A program made the position numbers and the translations under genes. Positions 18,040 to 26,773 of a DNA stretch of 61,006 bases are shown here, piece by piece. The notes under the pieces were generated by a model that did no database searches, was not told where the DNA came from, and saw nothing but the letters and a program-made list of their open reading frames with translations. How positions within the stretch are numbered: position 1 is the stretch's first letter; each line of letters begins with the position of its first letter. The DNA is from Syntrophomonadaceae bacterium (GTDB lineage Bacteria; Bacillota; Dethiobacteria; DTU022). The stretch covers positions 1-61,006 of the forward strand of contig SLRT01000060.1 of the NCBI GenBank assembly GCA_007130825.1, written 5' to 3'.

Positions 18040-19185
18040 ATGGATTTTGAGCTGACCACGGAGCAATTAAACATGCAGCAAATGGCCCGCGAATATGTGG
18101 AAAAAGAAGTAATTCCGGTAGCCGCGGAATGTGACGAAAAAGAGGAAATGCCGGTTGAACTTGTCCGCCGGATGGTTGCCGAAGGTTTTTCGACCATTGC
18201 TATCCCGGAAGAGTATGGCGGAGCCGGCATGGATGACGTCACTCTTTGCCTGGTTAACGAAGAACTTGGCCGTGGCTGTGCCGGTATCGGCACCGGGGTG
18301 GGTGCTAATTCGCTGGCAGCTTTACCCATCCTGTTGGCCGGAAGTGAAGAACAGAAAAATAAATACCTGAATGATATTTGCAGCGGCAAACTGGCTTCGT
18401 TTTGCTTAACCGAGCCGAACGCCGGATCAGACGTAAGTTCAATATCAACCACAGCCATTAAAAACGGTTCCGAATATGTTATTAATGGTAGTAAATGCTT
18501 TATCACAAATGGGACCTATGCCGATTATTATGTCGTCTTTGCCCTGATTAATCCCCAAAGGGGAGCGCGGTCGCTTACCCCTTTTGTGGTGGAAAAAGGG
18601 ACCGACGGGTTAGATGCAAGCAGAAAAGAGCGGAAAATGGGCATTCGCGCCAGTAACACCGCGGAAGTCGTTTTCAATGAAGTACGCGTTCCTGAAGAAA
18701 ACATGTTAGGTAAAGAAAGCGGCGGTTTTAGAACCGCAATGGAAACATTTGATATATCCAGGCCGATGATTGCCGCACTGGCCGTAGGTCTGGCCCGGGC
18801 TGCTTACGAGGCTGCAGCGCAGTATGCCCGGCAAAGGGTCCAGTTTGGCAAACCGATAATCCAGCAGCAGGCAATCCAGTTTATGCTGGCTGACATGGCC
18901 ATGGAAATTGAAGCGGCACGCTTTCTTTATCTGCGGTCGGCCGGGATGGTCGGTAAAAAAGATAAGCGGATTTCTGCTTTTTCGGCAATGTCTAAAGCAT
19001 ATGCCGGGGATATGGCCATGCGGGTGACAGTCGACGCCTTGCAGATCCTTGGCGGCTACGGCTATACCAGGGAATACCCCCTGGAAAAGTATATGCGTGA
19101 TGCTAAGATTATGCAGATTTATGAAGGAACCAGCCAAATTCAAAGATTGATCATCGCCAACAGCATTATTGGCGGTAAACTTTAA
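18040..19185 (+). CDS. Acyl-CoA dehydrogenase (short/medium-chain type)
   Basis: At 381 residues this is a full-length FAD acyl-CoA dehydrogenase. It shows FCLTEPNAGSDVSSISTTA (FAD and substrate site), the second-domain MGIRASNTAEVVFNEVRVP, the helical-domain ARQRVQFGKPIIQQQAIQF and the C-terminal LQILGGYGYTREYPLEKYMRDAK with IYEGTSQIQRLIIA, whose Glu is the catalytic base in butyryl-CoA dehydrogenases. It would oxidise an acyl-CoA to the enoyl-CoA, passing electrons to an electron-transfer flavoprotein not encoded in the window. A GGGAGG site precedes it, and it follows a sigma-54 activator gene by 15 bp. Chain-length preference cannot be read. Confidence 0.92.
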   Translation: MDFELTTEQLNMQQMAREYVEKEVIPVAAECDEKEEMPVELVRRMVAEGFSTIAIPEEYGGAGMDDVTLCLVNEELGRGCAGIGTGVGANSLAALPILLAGSEEQKNKYLNDICSGKLASFCLTEPNAGSDVSSISTTAIKNGSEYVINGSKCFITNGTYADYYVVFALINPQRGARSLTPFVVEKGTDGLDASRKERKMGIRASNTAEVVFNEVRVPEENMLGKESGGFRTAMETFDISRPMIAALAVGLARAAYEAAAQYARQRVQFGKPIIQQQAIQFMLADMAMEIEAARFLYLRSAGMVGKKDKRISAFSAMSKAYAGDMAMRVTVDALQILGGYGYTREYPLEKYMRDAKIMQIYEGTSQIQRLIIANSIIGGKL

Positions 19186-19198
19186 CTGCGGGGTGTTA

Positions 19199-19756
19199 AT
19201 GATTAAAAAACAACTTCAGGAGCACACATTATCCACCAGTTATCTCTACCGGGGCAAGATAATTAATGTGCGCCAGGACCGGGTAAAAGACTACCGGGAT
19301 AAAGTAGCTTTTCGCGAAGTGGTCGAACACCCGGGCGCGGTTGCTATCCTGGTCATTAACGAACAAAAGGAAATCATTTTAGTCAGGCAGCATCGGCAGC
19401 CGGCCGGAGAAATCCTTCTTGAAATACCGGCCGGTAAAATTGAGCCGGATGAAGATCCGATTGCCTGCGCCCGGCGGGAACTGCTTGAAGAAACCGGGTT
19501 GAAAGCGGCCAGGTGGAAAGAGCTGGTCTGTTTTTACCCGTCACCGGGATTTTGCGATGAAAAGATACGTCTTTACCAGGCCGAAGAGCTGACCACGGCT
19601 GTTTCACCTACCGCCGATCCTGATGAAAATATCTCAGAAGTGAGCATACCTTTACCTGAGGCGGGGAAGATGATATCAGACGGGCGGATTAAAGACGGCA
19701 AAACAATTATCGCCATCCAATTTGCCATGCTTACCGGGGAGCGTACTTGCGAATAA
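19199..19756 (+). CDS. nudF: Nudix hydrolase, ADP-ribose pyrophosphatase type
   Basis: The 185 residues carry a complete Nudix box, GKIEPDEDPIACARRELLEETGL, preceded by the ADP-ribose pyrophosphatase features VEHPGAVAILVIN and VRQHRQPAGEILLEIPAG. Enzymes of this group cleave ADP-ribose to AMP and ribose 5-phosphate. I take ATG 19199 as start, because it gives the family-typical beginning and lies just after GCGGGGTG; an earlier in-frame start at 19169 would overlap the acyl-CoA dehydrogenase. It is followed by xerD, an order common in Clostridia. Confidence 0.9.
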   Translation: MIKKQLQEHTLSTSYLYRGKIINVRQDRVKDYRDKVAFREVVEHPGAVAILVINEQKEIILVRQHRQPAGEILLEIPAGKIEPDEDPIACARRELLEETGLKAARWKELVCFYPSPGFCDEKIRLYQAEELTTAVSPTADPDENISEVSIPLPEAGKMISDGRIKDGKTIIAIQFAMLTGERTCE

Positions 19757-19841
19757 ATTGCAACTTTTATAAATATTTAGCAGGTTTTTTCGCAGCGCTG
19801 TTGAACTATAATATATATTTTGATGTGAGGATTATGCCGTA

Positions 19842-20729
19842 ATGCAAAAACAGTTAGAAGAATATACTAATTATCTTACTGTCGAAAAAGGGTTGGCCAA
19901 AAATACTTTGGAGTCCTACCAGCGCGACCTCCTTAAATTTATTGCTTTTATCAATAAACACAAGATTAACAGTCCGGAAAAGATCGATAGCGAGACTATA
20001 AACTTGTTTCTGGGTGAGCTGAAAACCAACCACAGCGCGACCTCGACCATCTCTCGCACCATAGCTTCAATAAGGTCTTTTTTTAATTTTTTACTAAACG
20101 AGGGCATTATAGATCATAACCCGGCGCTCGAACTGGAGTCGCCGAAGATCGAAAAAAAACTGCCCCGGGTTTTGACCACATCAGAAATAGATCGACTCCT
20201 CGGTCAGCCCAAGGCTGGTGATCAAAAAGGTTTAAGAGACAAGGCGATGTTGGAACTGCTCTATGCCTCCGGAATTCGTGTCTCTGAGCTTATCGACCTT
20301 AATCTCAGTGATTTTGATCCCCGGGTCGGTTACCTGCGCTGTAAAGGTAAGGGACAGAAAGAACGAATTGTTCCCATCGGTTCGGTTGCTATCAATTCTG
20401 TGAATGAGTACATGAACAACTCCCGGATAAAATTGTGCAAAAACAACGGGGAAGTAGCCCTGTTTGTCAATCAACACGGCAATCGCATGACCAGGCAGGG
20501 TTTCTGGAAAATACTAAAGAAATATGCATTTAAATCCAAAATTGACGGTGAGATTACTCCCCATACCATACGTCATTCTTTTGCCACTCATCTGCTCGAA
20601 AACGGAGCAGATCTTCGCTCAGTCCAGGAAATGCTCGGGCATTCTGATATTGCGACCACCCAGATCTACACCCAGATTACCAGAAAGAAAATTAAAGAAG
20701 TCTATGAGAAAGCCCATCCCCGGGCCTGA
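19842..20729 (+). CDS. xerD: Tyrosine recombinase XerD/XerC family
   Basis: The 295-residue protein has an N-terminal SAM-like core-binding domain (YTNYLTVEKGLAKNTLESYQ) and the catalytic domain with Arg in ASGIRVSELIDL, HTIRHSFATHLLE, the GHSDIATTQIY block and its Tyr nucleophile. It resolves chromosome dimers at dif sites with a partner recombinase. Length and motifs fit XerD rather than a phage integrase, and there are no mobile-element signs nearby. A TATAAT hexamer (19807-19812) lies upstream, but its -35 is poor. Confidence 0.9.
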   Translation: MQKQLEEYTNYLTVEKGLAKNTLESYQRDLLKFIAFINKHKINSPEKIDSETINLFLGELKTNHSATSTISRTIASIRSFFNFLLNEGIIDHNPALELESPKIEKKLPRVLTTSEIDRLLGQPKAGDQKGLRDKAMLELLYASGIRVSELIDLNLSDFDPRVGYLRCKGKGQKERIVPIGSVAINSVNEYMNNSRIKLCKNNGEVALFVNQHGNRMTRQGFWKILKKYAFKSKIDGEITPHTIRHSFATHLLENGADLRSVQEMLGHSDIATTQIYTQITRKKIKEVYEKAHPRA

Positions 20730-20867
20730 AACTAGCGCTTCAGCGGTAACTGTAAAAATAACAATTCATTTTAAAATATGAAAAGCAAAACCGGGAATAC
20801 TCCGGGAAAATTATTATTATTTTGCCGGCAGTTTAACCCGCAGTTAATTAAAAACGGGAGTCGTTCG

Positions 20868-23570
20868 GTGAACTTAATAATAACGCATAAAAACGGAGAC
20901 TTTGATGCTTTGGCAGCAGTTGTCGCCGCTTCAAAGCTTTTTACCGGCAGTGCGGTGATCGTCCCGGAACCTTTACAGGCAAATGTTCGCTCTTTTATTA
21001 ACCTTTATCGTGACCTGCTGCCGATCAGTGATCCAAAAGATATTGCAGGAGAAATTAATTCGATTGTGGTCATTGATACAAACCAGAAAGAGCGCCTGGG
21101 AAAATGGGCCGATCTCCTGGAGCGGGCCGGGCAGATAAAAGTATTCGATCACCACCCGGGGGAAGAAGACCTGGGAGCGGATCAGGCCAGAATTGAGGCA
21201 GTCGGGGCGACAACAACCTTACTGCTGGAAGAAATCATCAAAAGAAATATTAAATTCACCGAGTTTGAAGCGACCCTGTTCGCGCTTGGTATTTATGAAG
21301 ACACCGGATGCCTGACTTACGATATTACAACCAGCCGCGATGTCCGCGCTTTGGCTTATCTATGGGAAAGAGGGCTTAATTCCAGCCTGGTGCAGGAATA
21401 CCTCCGTACACCCCTTTCAGACACCCAGAAACAATTACTGGAAAGTTTAATTGAAAACAGCGAATTATACGAATTAAATCAGCGCCGGGTGTTGATCAGC
21501 ACTACAGCGCTCGACGAATATGTCAGCGGAGCATCAGTAATTATTCAGCTTATTGATGAGATCGAAGATGCCGGATTAACGATAATAATTGTGCAGATGA
21601 CCGGTAATATTTATCTTGCTGCCCGCAGCAAAGAAAACGATCTCGATTTGCTGGAATTACTGGCCCCTTTTGATGTTAAAGGTCATCCCGCAGCTGTCTC
21701 AGCGCATTTCAAAGGAGTGGAAGTGGCTAAACTCAAAAAAAGCGTTCTCGAATTTCTAAAAAGTTATCTTCCCCCGGTTATTACCGCTGAAAAGGCGGCT
21801 TCAAAACCGGTTTTTACCGTTAAAAGCGATACCAGCATTAATGAGACCGATCAACTGCTTGCCGAGCGCTGTTTTCAGGGCTGTCCGGTTCTCGGAGAAT
21901 ACGAAGAGCTGGTCGGGATAGTTTCCCGCCGCGACCTGCGTAAAGGTTTGCGCAGTGATCTCGGCCACGCCCCGGTAAAGGGATTTATGACCCGCCGGCT
22001 GATTACCGCTTCGCCCGATCAACCGCTGAATGAACTGCGCCGGTTAATGGTCGAGCATAATATCGGCCGGGTGCCGATTGTTAACCGGGAAGGCAGGCCG
22101 GTGGGCATAGTGACCCGTTCCGATATTTTGAAACATATCAGCTTCCTGGACAGGCAGGGGCGATCCCTGAAAGAAAATAAATCAACCGAACCGCCGGGTG
22201 GTTTTAAAGCGGAGAGCGATAATAATAAAAGTGAAAGCGGGCATGATCATTGCGGCAAAAGCGCTACAAATAACCTCAGTTCCCTGTTAAACAGCGAACT
22301 GCCGGCCCGGATGCATAAATTGCTCTTGCTGATCAAGCAGTTGGCCGGACAGGAAAATGTGCATGTTTATCTGGTCGGAGGAATAATCCGCGACTTACTG
22401 CTTGGCCATCCTCCGGAAAAAGATCTCGATTTTGTGGTCATCGGCGATGCCGTGGCTTTTACTTTTAACCTGCAGAAATTGCTGGGCGGTGCTGTCAGGC
22501 ACTTTGAAAAGTTCGGCACAGCCTCCCTGCACCTTGACGACGGGTTGAGGCTTGATCTGGTAACTGCGCGCAAAGAATTTTATACATCCCCGGCTGCTCT
22601 GCCCCGGGTGGAGAGATCGAGCTTAAAAAATGATCTTTTCCGCCGCGATTTTACTATAAACACTATGGCCTGTTCATTGGCCGCGGATGATTTTGGCCTG
22701 TTATATGATTATTATAACGGGCGAAAGGATTTGAGGGACAAATTGATCCGGGTCCTTTATAAGCTGAGTTTCGCCGACGATCCCTTGCGTATTTTAAGAG
22801 CCGTGCGTTTTGAACAGCGTTATAATTTTGCTATTGAACCGGAAACACTGAACCTAATTTACAATGCGGCGCAGCGTAAAATTTTGGAAAAAGTAAGCCG
22901 GCAGCGTTTAAACCAGGAATTGCGGATGATCTATAACGAACCTTCTCCGCTAAGTATCCTGAAGCGTTTTGCGCAGCTAAACGTATTTTCCTTTCTCTAT
23001 CCCTGCGCAAAACCGGATGAAGAGACCTGGCATCTTTTAGACAGGATCGAAAAGATTATAAAGTGGATTAACCGGCAGGAGTGGAAGCAAAAGCCCGATC
23101 CGGAGCTGTTATATTTAAGCGGCCTTTTGTTCAGTTTGGATTCTGTTGAAAGGTCTGCTATAATAAGAAAGCTATCTTTATCCCGGGAAAGAGCTTCGAT
23201 AGTATTGAGCGCCTGCCAGGAGGTCCCCGCGGTGCTTGAAAAGTTGAACCGAAAAGCTCTTAATCCCAGCACGGTTGTCGGTTATCTTGAACCACTGCCC
23301 GTAGAAGCCGTGTTGATCGCTTTAGCGATGGCTGAAAGTAAAGTGGCCAGGGATCATCTGAAAAATTATATGGGAGCGCTAAAATATATCCGTCCCAGTT
23401 TAAAGGGCAGTGACCTGAAAAAGCTGGGCCTGGAACCAAGCCCGCGTTATCAAAAAATAATCGCAAGCCTCAGGCAGGCGCTTTTGGACGGAAAAGTGCG
23501 CACCCCGCAGGAAGAACTTGATTACGTGATCAACTACCTGGAAGCAGATAAGAGGAAGGAGGAATATTAA
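20868..23570 (+). CDS. DHH-CBS-tRNA nucleotidyltransferase fusion (A-adding/CCA-type)
   Basis: Counting from GTG 20868 (GGGAG 7 bp upstream) the protein has 900 residues. Residues 1-300 are a DHH/DHHA1 phosphoesterase module (NLIITHKNGDFDALAA, VVIDTNQ, VFDHHPGEED). A pair of CBS domains follows (about 310-430), then a charged linker. A class II nucleotidyltransferase head starts near 500 with LVGGIIRDLLLG and its metal-binding KDLDFVVIGDA, followed by the RRDFTINTMA and ILRAVRFEQR segments of tRNA nucleotidyltransferases. Related fusions act as A-adding enzymes in other bacteria. An ATG at 20778 would add 30 unrelated residues. Whether it adds A only or full CCA cannot be read. Confidence 0.85.
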   Translation: MNLIITHKNGDFDALAAVVAASKLFTGSAVIVPEPLQANVRSFINLYRDLLPISDPKDIAGEINSIVVIDTNQKERLGKWADLLERAGQIKVFDHHPGEEDLGADQARIEAVGATTTLLLEEIIKRNIKFTEFEATLFALGIYEDTGCLTYDITTSRDVRALAYLWERGLNSSLVQEYLRTPLSDTQKQLLESLIENSELYELNQRRVLISTTALDEYVSGASVIIQLIDEIEDAGLTIIIVQMTGNIYLAARSKENDLDLLELLAPFDVKGHPAAVSAHFKGVEVAKLKKSVLEFLKSYLPPVITAEKAASKPVFTVKSDTSINETDQLLAERCFQGCPVLGEYEELVGIVSRRDLRKGLRSDLGHAPVKGFMTRRLITASPDQPLNELRRLMVEHNIGRVPIVNREGRPVGIVTRSDILKHISFLDRQGRSLKENKSTEPPGGFKAESDNNKSESGHDHCGKSATNNLSSLLNSELPARMHKLLLLIKQLAGQENVHVYLVGGIIRDLLLGHPPEKDLDFVVIGDAVAFTFNLQKLLGGAVRHFEKFGTASLHLDDGLRLDLVTARKEFYTSPAALPRVERSSLKNDLFRRDFTINTMACSLAADDFGLLYDYYNGRKDLRDKLIRVLYKLSFADDPLRILRAVRFEQRYNFAIEPETLNLIYNAAQRKILEKVSRQRLNQELRMIYNEPSPLSILKRFAQLNVFSFLYPCAKPDEETWHLLDRIEKIIKWINRQEWKQKPDPELLYLSGLLFSLDSVERSAIIRKLSLSRERASIVLSACQEVPAVLEKLNRKALNPSTVVGYLEPLPVEAVLIALAMAESKVARDHLKNYMGALKYIRPSLKGSDLKKLGLEPSPRYQKIIASLRQALLDGKVRTPQEELDYVINYLEADKRKEEY

Positions 23571-23571
23571 G

Positions 23572-24219
23572 ATGATTTTCGGTCAGGATCTGACTGTTAT
23601 TGCCGCGCGCATACCGGTTTTACTGATCGTAATAACGGTTCATGAATTTGCCCATGCCCGGATGGCTTACCATTTCGGCGATAGCACCGCGCAGAGGCAG
23701 GGACGGATGAACCTTAACCCGATAAATCACCTTGATCCGATCGGATCTTTGATGATTCTGCTGGTCGGCTTCGGTTGGGCCAAGCCGGTGCCGATCAACC
23801 CGATGAATTTTAATCAGTACCGTTCAGGCTTACGCTGGGTATCTTTTGCGGGGCCGATGAGTAACCTGATCTTCGGTTTTTTCAGTTTACTGCTTTTTTC
23901 AATTATAATGAACAGCGCCCTCCTGGCAAACCAGGAGGTCTATAGAATCTTCAATATATTCATGAGCCAGTTAATTATGATTAATATCTACCTGGCCCTT
24001 TTTAACTTGCTGCCGATTCCCCCGCTGGATGGTTCCAAGATTCTGATGTCTTTTCTTTCAGATGCCAATCTTGGGCTTTACCAGCAGCTTGAGCGTTATG
24101 CGCCTTTGATTTTGATCGGGCTGATAATTACCGGGGTGCTGGGTGGGATAATTTTTCCGCTGGCGCAAGCAGTTTTATCTTTTTATACTTTAATAATCAG
24201 CTTTATTCCCGGTTTATAA
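23572..24219 (+). CDS. Site-2 protease family (M50) membrane metalloprotease
   Basis: The 215-residue integral membrane protein has the zinc motif VHEFAHARMAYHFGD (HExxH) near residue 24 and the third-ligand motif NLLPIPPLDGSKI near residue 147. It also has the conserved RMNLNPINHLDPIGSLM and FGWAKPVPINP blocks, and 4-6 hydrophobic helices. It belongs to the compact M50 group without a PDZ domain (YwhC-like), whose substrates are mostly unknown. AGGAAGGAGG precedes ATG 23572, which follows the nucleotidyltransferase stop almost directly, so the two are co-transcribed. Confidence 0.88.
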   Translation: MIFGQDLTVIAARIPVLLIVITVHEFAHARMAYHFGDSTAQRQGRMNLNPINHLDPIGSLMILLVGFGWAKPVPINPMNFNQYRSGLRWVSFAGPMSNLIFGFFSLLLFSIIMNSALLANQEVYRIFNIFMSQLIMINIYLALFNLLPIPPLDGSKILMSFLSDANLGLYQQLERYAPLILIGLIITGVLGGIIFPLAQAVLSFYTLIISFIPGL

Positions 24220-24252
24220 CCAGGCTAAAGATTACAGGGAGGACAGCAGCAG

Positions 24253-25239
24253 ATGGAAAAAAAGACAGTGTTTTCAGGAATTCAGGCCTCGGGTTCCCTG
24301 CATTTGGGAAATTATTTGGGAGCTATCCGTAACTGGGCATCGATGCAGTACGAGTACAACAATTACTTCTGCGTGGTTGATCTGCATACGATCACCATTT
24401 CCCAGGATCCTTCCACCCTGCGAGCGAAAATCAGGGAGGTGGCCGGACTGCTTTTTGCTGCCGGCATTAACGAAGAAAATTCGGTAGTTTATATCCAGTC
24501 TGAGGTCAAAGAGCATTCCGAATTAGCCTGGATTTTAAACTGTATAACCCCGTTAGGCTGGTTACACCGGATGACCCAGTTCAAGGAAAAATCAGAAACC
24601 CAAAAAGAAGAAGTAAGTGTCGGTCTTTTTGATTACCCGGTTTTACAGGCAGCCGATATCCTGCTTTATGATGCCCATCTGGTTCCGGTGGGAGAAGATC
24701 AGCGGCAGCACGTGGAACTTTGCCGGGATATTGCTCAACGCTTTAATTATCGATATGGCCAGGTTTTTCTTCCGCCTGAAGCATTTATAGCTCCTTTTGG
24801 GGGACGGGTTATGGGCCTTGCCAATCCCGATAAAAAAATGAGCAAAAGCGAAGAAAAACAGGAAGATTCGATCTCCTTGCTCGATTCACCGGATCAGATT
24901 CGCGGTAAGATTAAGAAAGCGACCACCGATTCATTACGGGACATTCGTTTTAATCAAGAGCGTCCCGGCGTCAATAACCTGTTAACAATCTACCAGTTGT
25001 TAACTGAAAAAAATCAGGAGGAAATCGAAAATCACTTTGCCGGTAAGTCCTATAAAGACTTAAAGGAGCAGTTGGCCGAGGTAGTGATAGAAAGCTTGCG
25101 TCCCCTGCAGGAGCGTTACAATGAGCTGACCGGAGAACAAGGCTGTCTAGAGGAAATGCTAGCAAGGGGCGCTGAGCGGGCCGGAGCCCAGGCGGAAAGA
25201 AAAATACGCCAGGTCCAGGAGTCGATGGGTCTGCGCTAA
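24253..25239 (+). CDS. trpS: Tryptophanyl-tRNA synthetase
   Basis: The 328 residues have the class I motifs SGSLHLGNYLGA (HIGH type) and MSKSEEKQED (KMSKS) near residue 195, with GEDQRQHVELCRDIAQRFN typical of bacterial TrpRS. It charges tRNA-Trp. Only 33 bp separate it from the upstream protease gene, with a GGGAGGA site, so there is no room for a T-box leader. Regulation is likely from the upstream operon. Confidence 0.97.
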   Translation: MEKKTVFSGIQASGSLHLGNYLGAIRNWASMQYEYNNYFCVVDLHTITISQDPSTLRAKIREVAGLLFAAGINEENSVVYIQSEVKEHSELAWILNCITPLGWLHRMTQFKEKSETQKEEVSVGLFDYPVLQAADILLYDAHLVPVGEDQRQHVELCRDIAQRFNYRYGQVFLPPEAFIAPFGGRVMGLANPDKKMSKSEEKQEDSISLLDSPDQIRGKIKKATTDSLRDIRFNQERPGVNNLLTIYQLLTEKNQEEIENHFAGKSYKDLKEQLAEVVIESLRPLQERYNELTGEQGCLEEMLARGAERAGAQAERKIRQVQESMGLR

Positions 25240-25320
25240 ATATTTTCCTGCTCCGGGGTATAAATTTATCTGTTTAACGGTTTTGATCAAACAATACCAT
25301 CTGCTGATATTTGCGATTCC

Positions 25321-25356
25321 TGTTACAATCCAGGCGGTAATCTACCAGGCGGTAAT
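25321..25356 (+). promoter_or_regulatory. Possible extended -10 promoter followed by a 12-bp direct repeat, upstream of scpA
   Basis: TGTTACAAT at 25321-25329 fits an extended -10 element, but no convincing -35 lies 17 bp upstream. Directly after it CCAGGCGGTAAT occurs twice, at 25330-25341 and 25345-25356, a 15-bp period. The repeats would cover the transcription start, so they may be a regulator site or simply a small duplication. Confidence 0.35.
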
Positions 25357-25381
25357 TTAGGTAATTTAAAGGAAGATTTTG

Positions 25382-26197
25382 ATGGTGCAGCAAGAAGAAT
25401 ATACAATCAAGCTTCCGACTTTTGAAGGGCCTTTTGACCTTTTGTTTCATTTAATCAAGAAGGCCGAGGTCGATATTTGGTCTATTTCAATTGCCGATAT
25501 TACAGAACAATACCTGGCATACCTGCAGTCGATGAAAGAGTTAAATTTAGATATAGCGAGTGAATTTTTAGTTATGGCCGCGACCCTGCTCCGCTTGAAA
25601 TCGAAACTGCTGTTACCGCGCGCACCGCGGTCGGAGGAAATGGAAGAAGAGGAAGAACTGTTTGAGATCAACACTGCTGAAGAGTTATTTCAACGCCTGG
25701 AAGAATACCGGCTTTTTAAAGAGGTTGCCCATTACCTGCAGCAGAAGGAGGAAGACCAGAAAAAAGTATTTTTAAGATCCACCGGGGGACAAAAGGTAAT
25801 GGTTTTTACTCAGCAGGAGTCGGTTTATACAATCTGGGAAGGCGCCCACCACCTCAGTGATATTATGCAACGGTTCGCCAGGGTCGCTTTAGCAGGCGAA
25901 TATATGCCCGCTTTTAGCGCGGTTGAAGATTTCGTTATTTCCCAAAAGGCCGACTATATACAATCTGTGCTGAACCAGAAAAAACGGGCGATGCCGATGA
26001 AAGCCTTTGTTACAAAGACCGGTCTGTGGGATATTATCGTCGTATTTATTGCCCTTCTCGAAATGTCCCGCCAGGGTAAGGTTAATCTTTTACAGGAAAA
26101 ACCGTTTGGAGCCATACTGGTTTCATTAAAGCCGGAATCGGAAATGGTGGAGAAGGAGGGTGAAAGTGGAGAAAGAACAACAAAAAAAGACTATTGA
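25382..26197 (+). CDS. scpA: Segregation and condensation protein A
   Basis: The 271-residue product has the ScpA (kleisin) N-terminal motif FEGPFDLLFHLIKKAEVDIWSISIADI, an LDIASEFLVMAATLLRLKSKLLLP helix that binds the SMC neck, and the C-terminal winged-helix IIVVFIALLEMSRQGKVNLLQ. With ScpB and SMC it forms the bacterial condensin. I use ATG 25382 with GGAAG 6 bp upstream; an adjacent in-frame TTG at 25379 is too near that site. Its 3' end overlaps scpB by 32 bp. Confidence 0.95.
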   Translation: MVQQEEYTIKLPTFEGPFDLLFHLIKKAEVDIWSISIADITEQYLAYLQSMKELNLDIASEFLVMAATLLRLKSKLLLPRAPRSEEMEEEEELFEINTAEELFQRLEEYRLFKEVAHYLQQKEEDQKKVFLRSTGGQKVMVFTQQESVYTIWEGAHHLSDIMQRFARVALAGEYMPAFSAVEDFVISQKADYIQSVLNQKKRAMPMKAFVTKTGLWDIIVVFIALLEMSRQGKVNLLQEKPFGAILVSLKPESEMVEKEGESGERTTKKDY

Positions 26198-26735
26198 AGC
26201 CCTGCTTTTTCTAAGCGAAGAACCGGTAAAACCGGATAAATTAGCGGTGGTTCTTTCAGCCGCCCCCGAAGAGGCTGAAGCGATGGTCCGCGAACTGCAA
26301 GAAGATCTTTTCTCCGCCGGCCGAGGATTACAGGTGTTTGAAACTGCGGGCGGTTACCAGATGGGCACCCTTCCCGAACTAGCTCCTTACCTGGAAAAAG
26401 CTTTCAGTGAAGATATTTCCAGCAATTTATCCAATGCGGCGCTGGAAGCGCTGGCTATCATTGCTTACAAACAGCCGGTGACCAGGATTGAAATTGAATC
26501 AATTCGGGGAGTCAGAAGTAAACATGTCCTCGAAAATTTGGTTAAAAGAAAACTGATAAAAATTAGCGGTCGAAAAGATGGGCCGGGAAGGCCGATTTTA
26601 TATGGAACTACTGCCGATTTTCTGAAATATTTCGGTTTAAAAGATCTCGGTGACCTTCCTCAGCTAGAGGTGGAGGAAGAAGAAACAAAAACAGTGCAGC
26701 AGGACGAAGCGGACGATAATTCTGCTCAGGCCTAG
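26166..26735 (+). CDS. scpB: Segregation and condensation protein B
   Basis: The 189 residues form the two winged helices of ScpB: TIEALLFLSEEPVKPDKLAVVL at the start, then LEALAIIAYKQPVTRIEIESIRGV and KRKLIKISGRKDGPGRPILYGTTADFLKYFGL. ScpB dimers regulate the SMC-ScpA ring. GTG 26166 lies 5 bp after GGAGGG; the in-frame GTG at 26160 overlaps that site and is unlikely to be used. The acidic C-terminal tail is common in the family. Confidence 0.95.
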   Translation: MEKEQQKKTIEALLFLSEEPVKPDKLAVVLSAAPEEAEAMVRELQEDLFSAGRGLQVFETAGGYQMGTLPELAPYLEKAFSEDISSNLSNAALEALAIIAYKQPVTRIEIESIRGVRSKHVLENLVKRKLIKISGRKDGPGRPILYGTTADFLKYFGLKDLGDLPQLEVEEEETKTVQQDEADDNSAQA

Positions 26736-26773
26736 CGTGAGTTTATCAGTTTTTTTAAAATGGAGTTTTGATT

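Noticed and set aside
19842-20729. Phage integrase marking a mobile element.
   Set aside because: Length, motifs and housekeeping neighbours fit XerD, and no attachment-site repeats were seen.
24220-24252. T-box leader for trpS.
   Set aside because: Only 33 bp separate the upstream gene from trpS.
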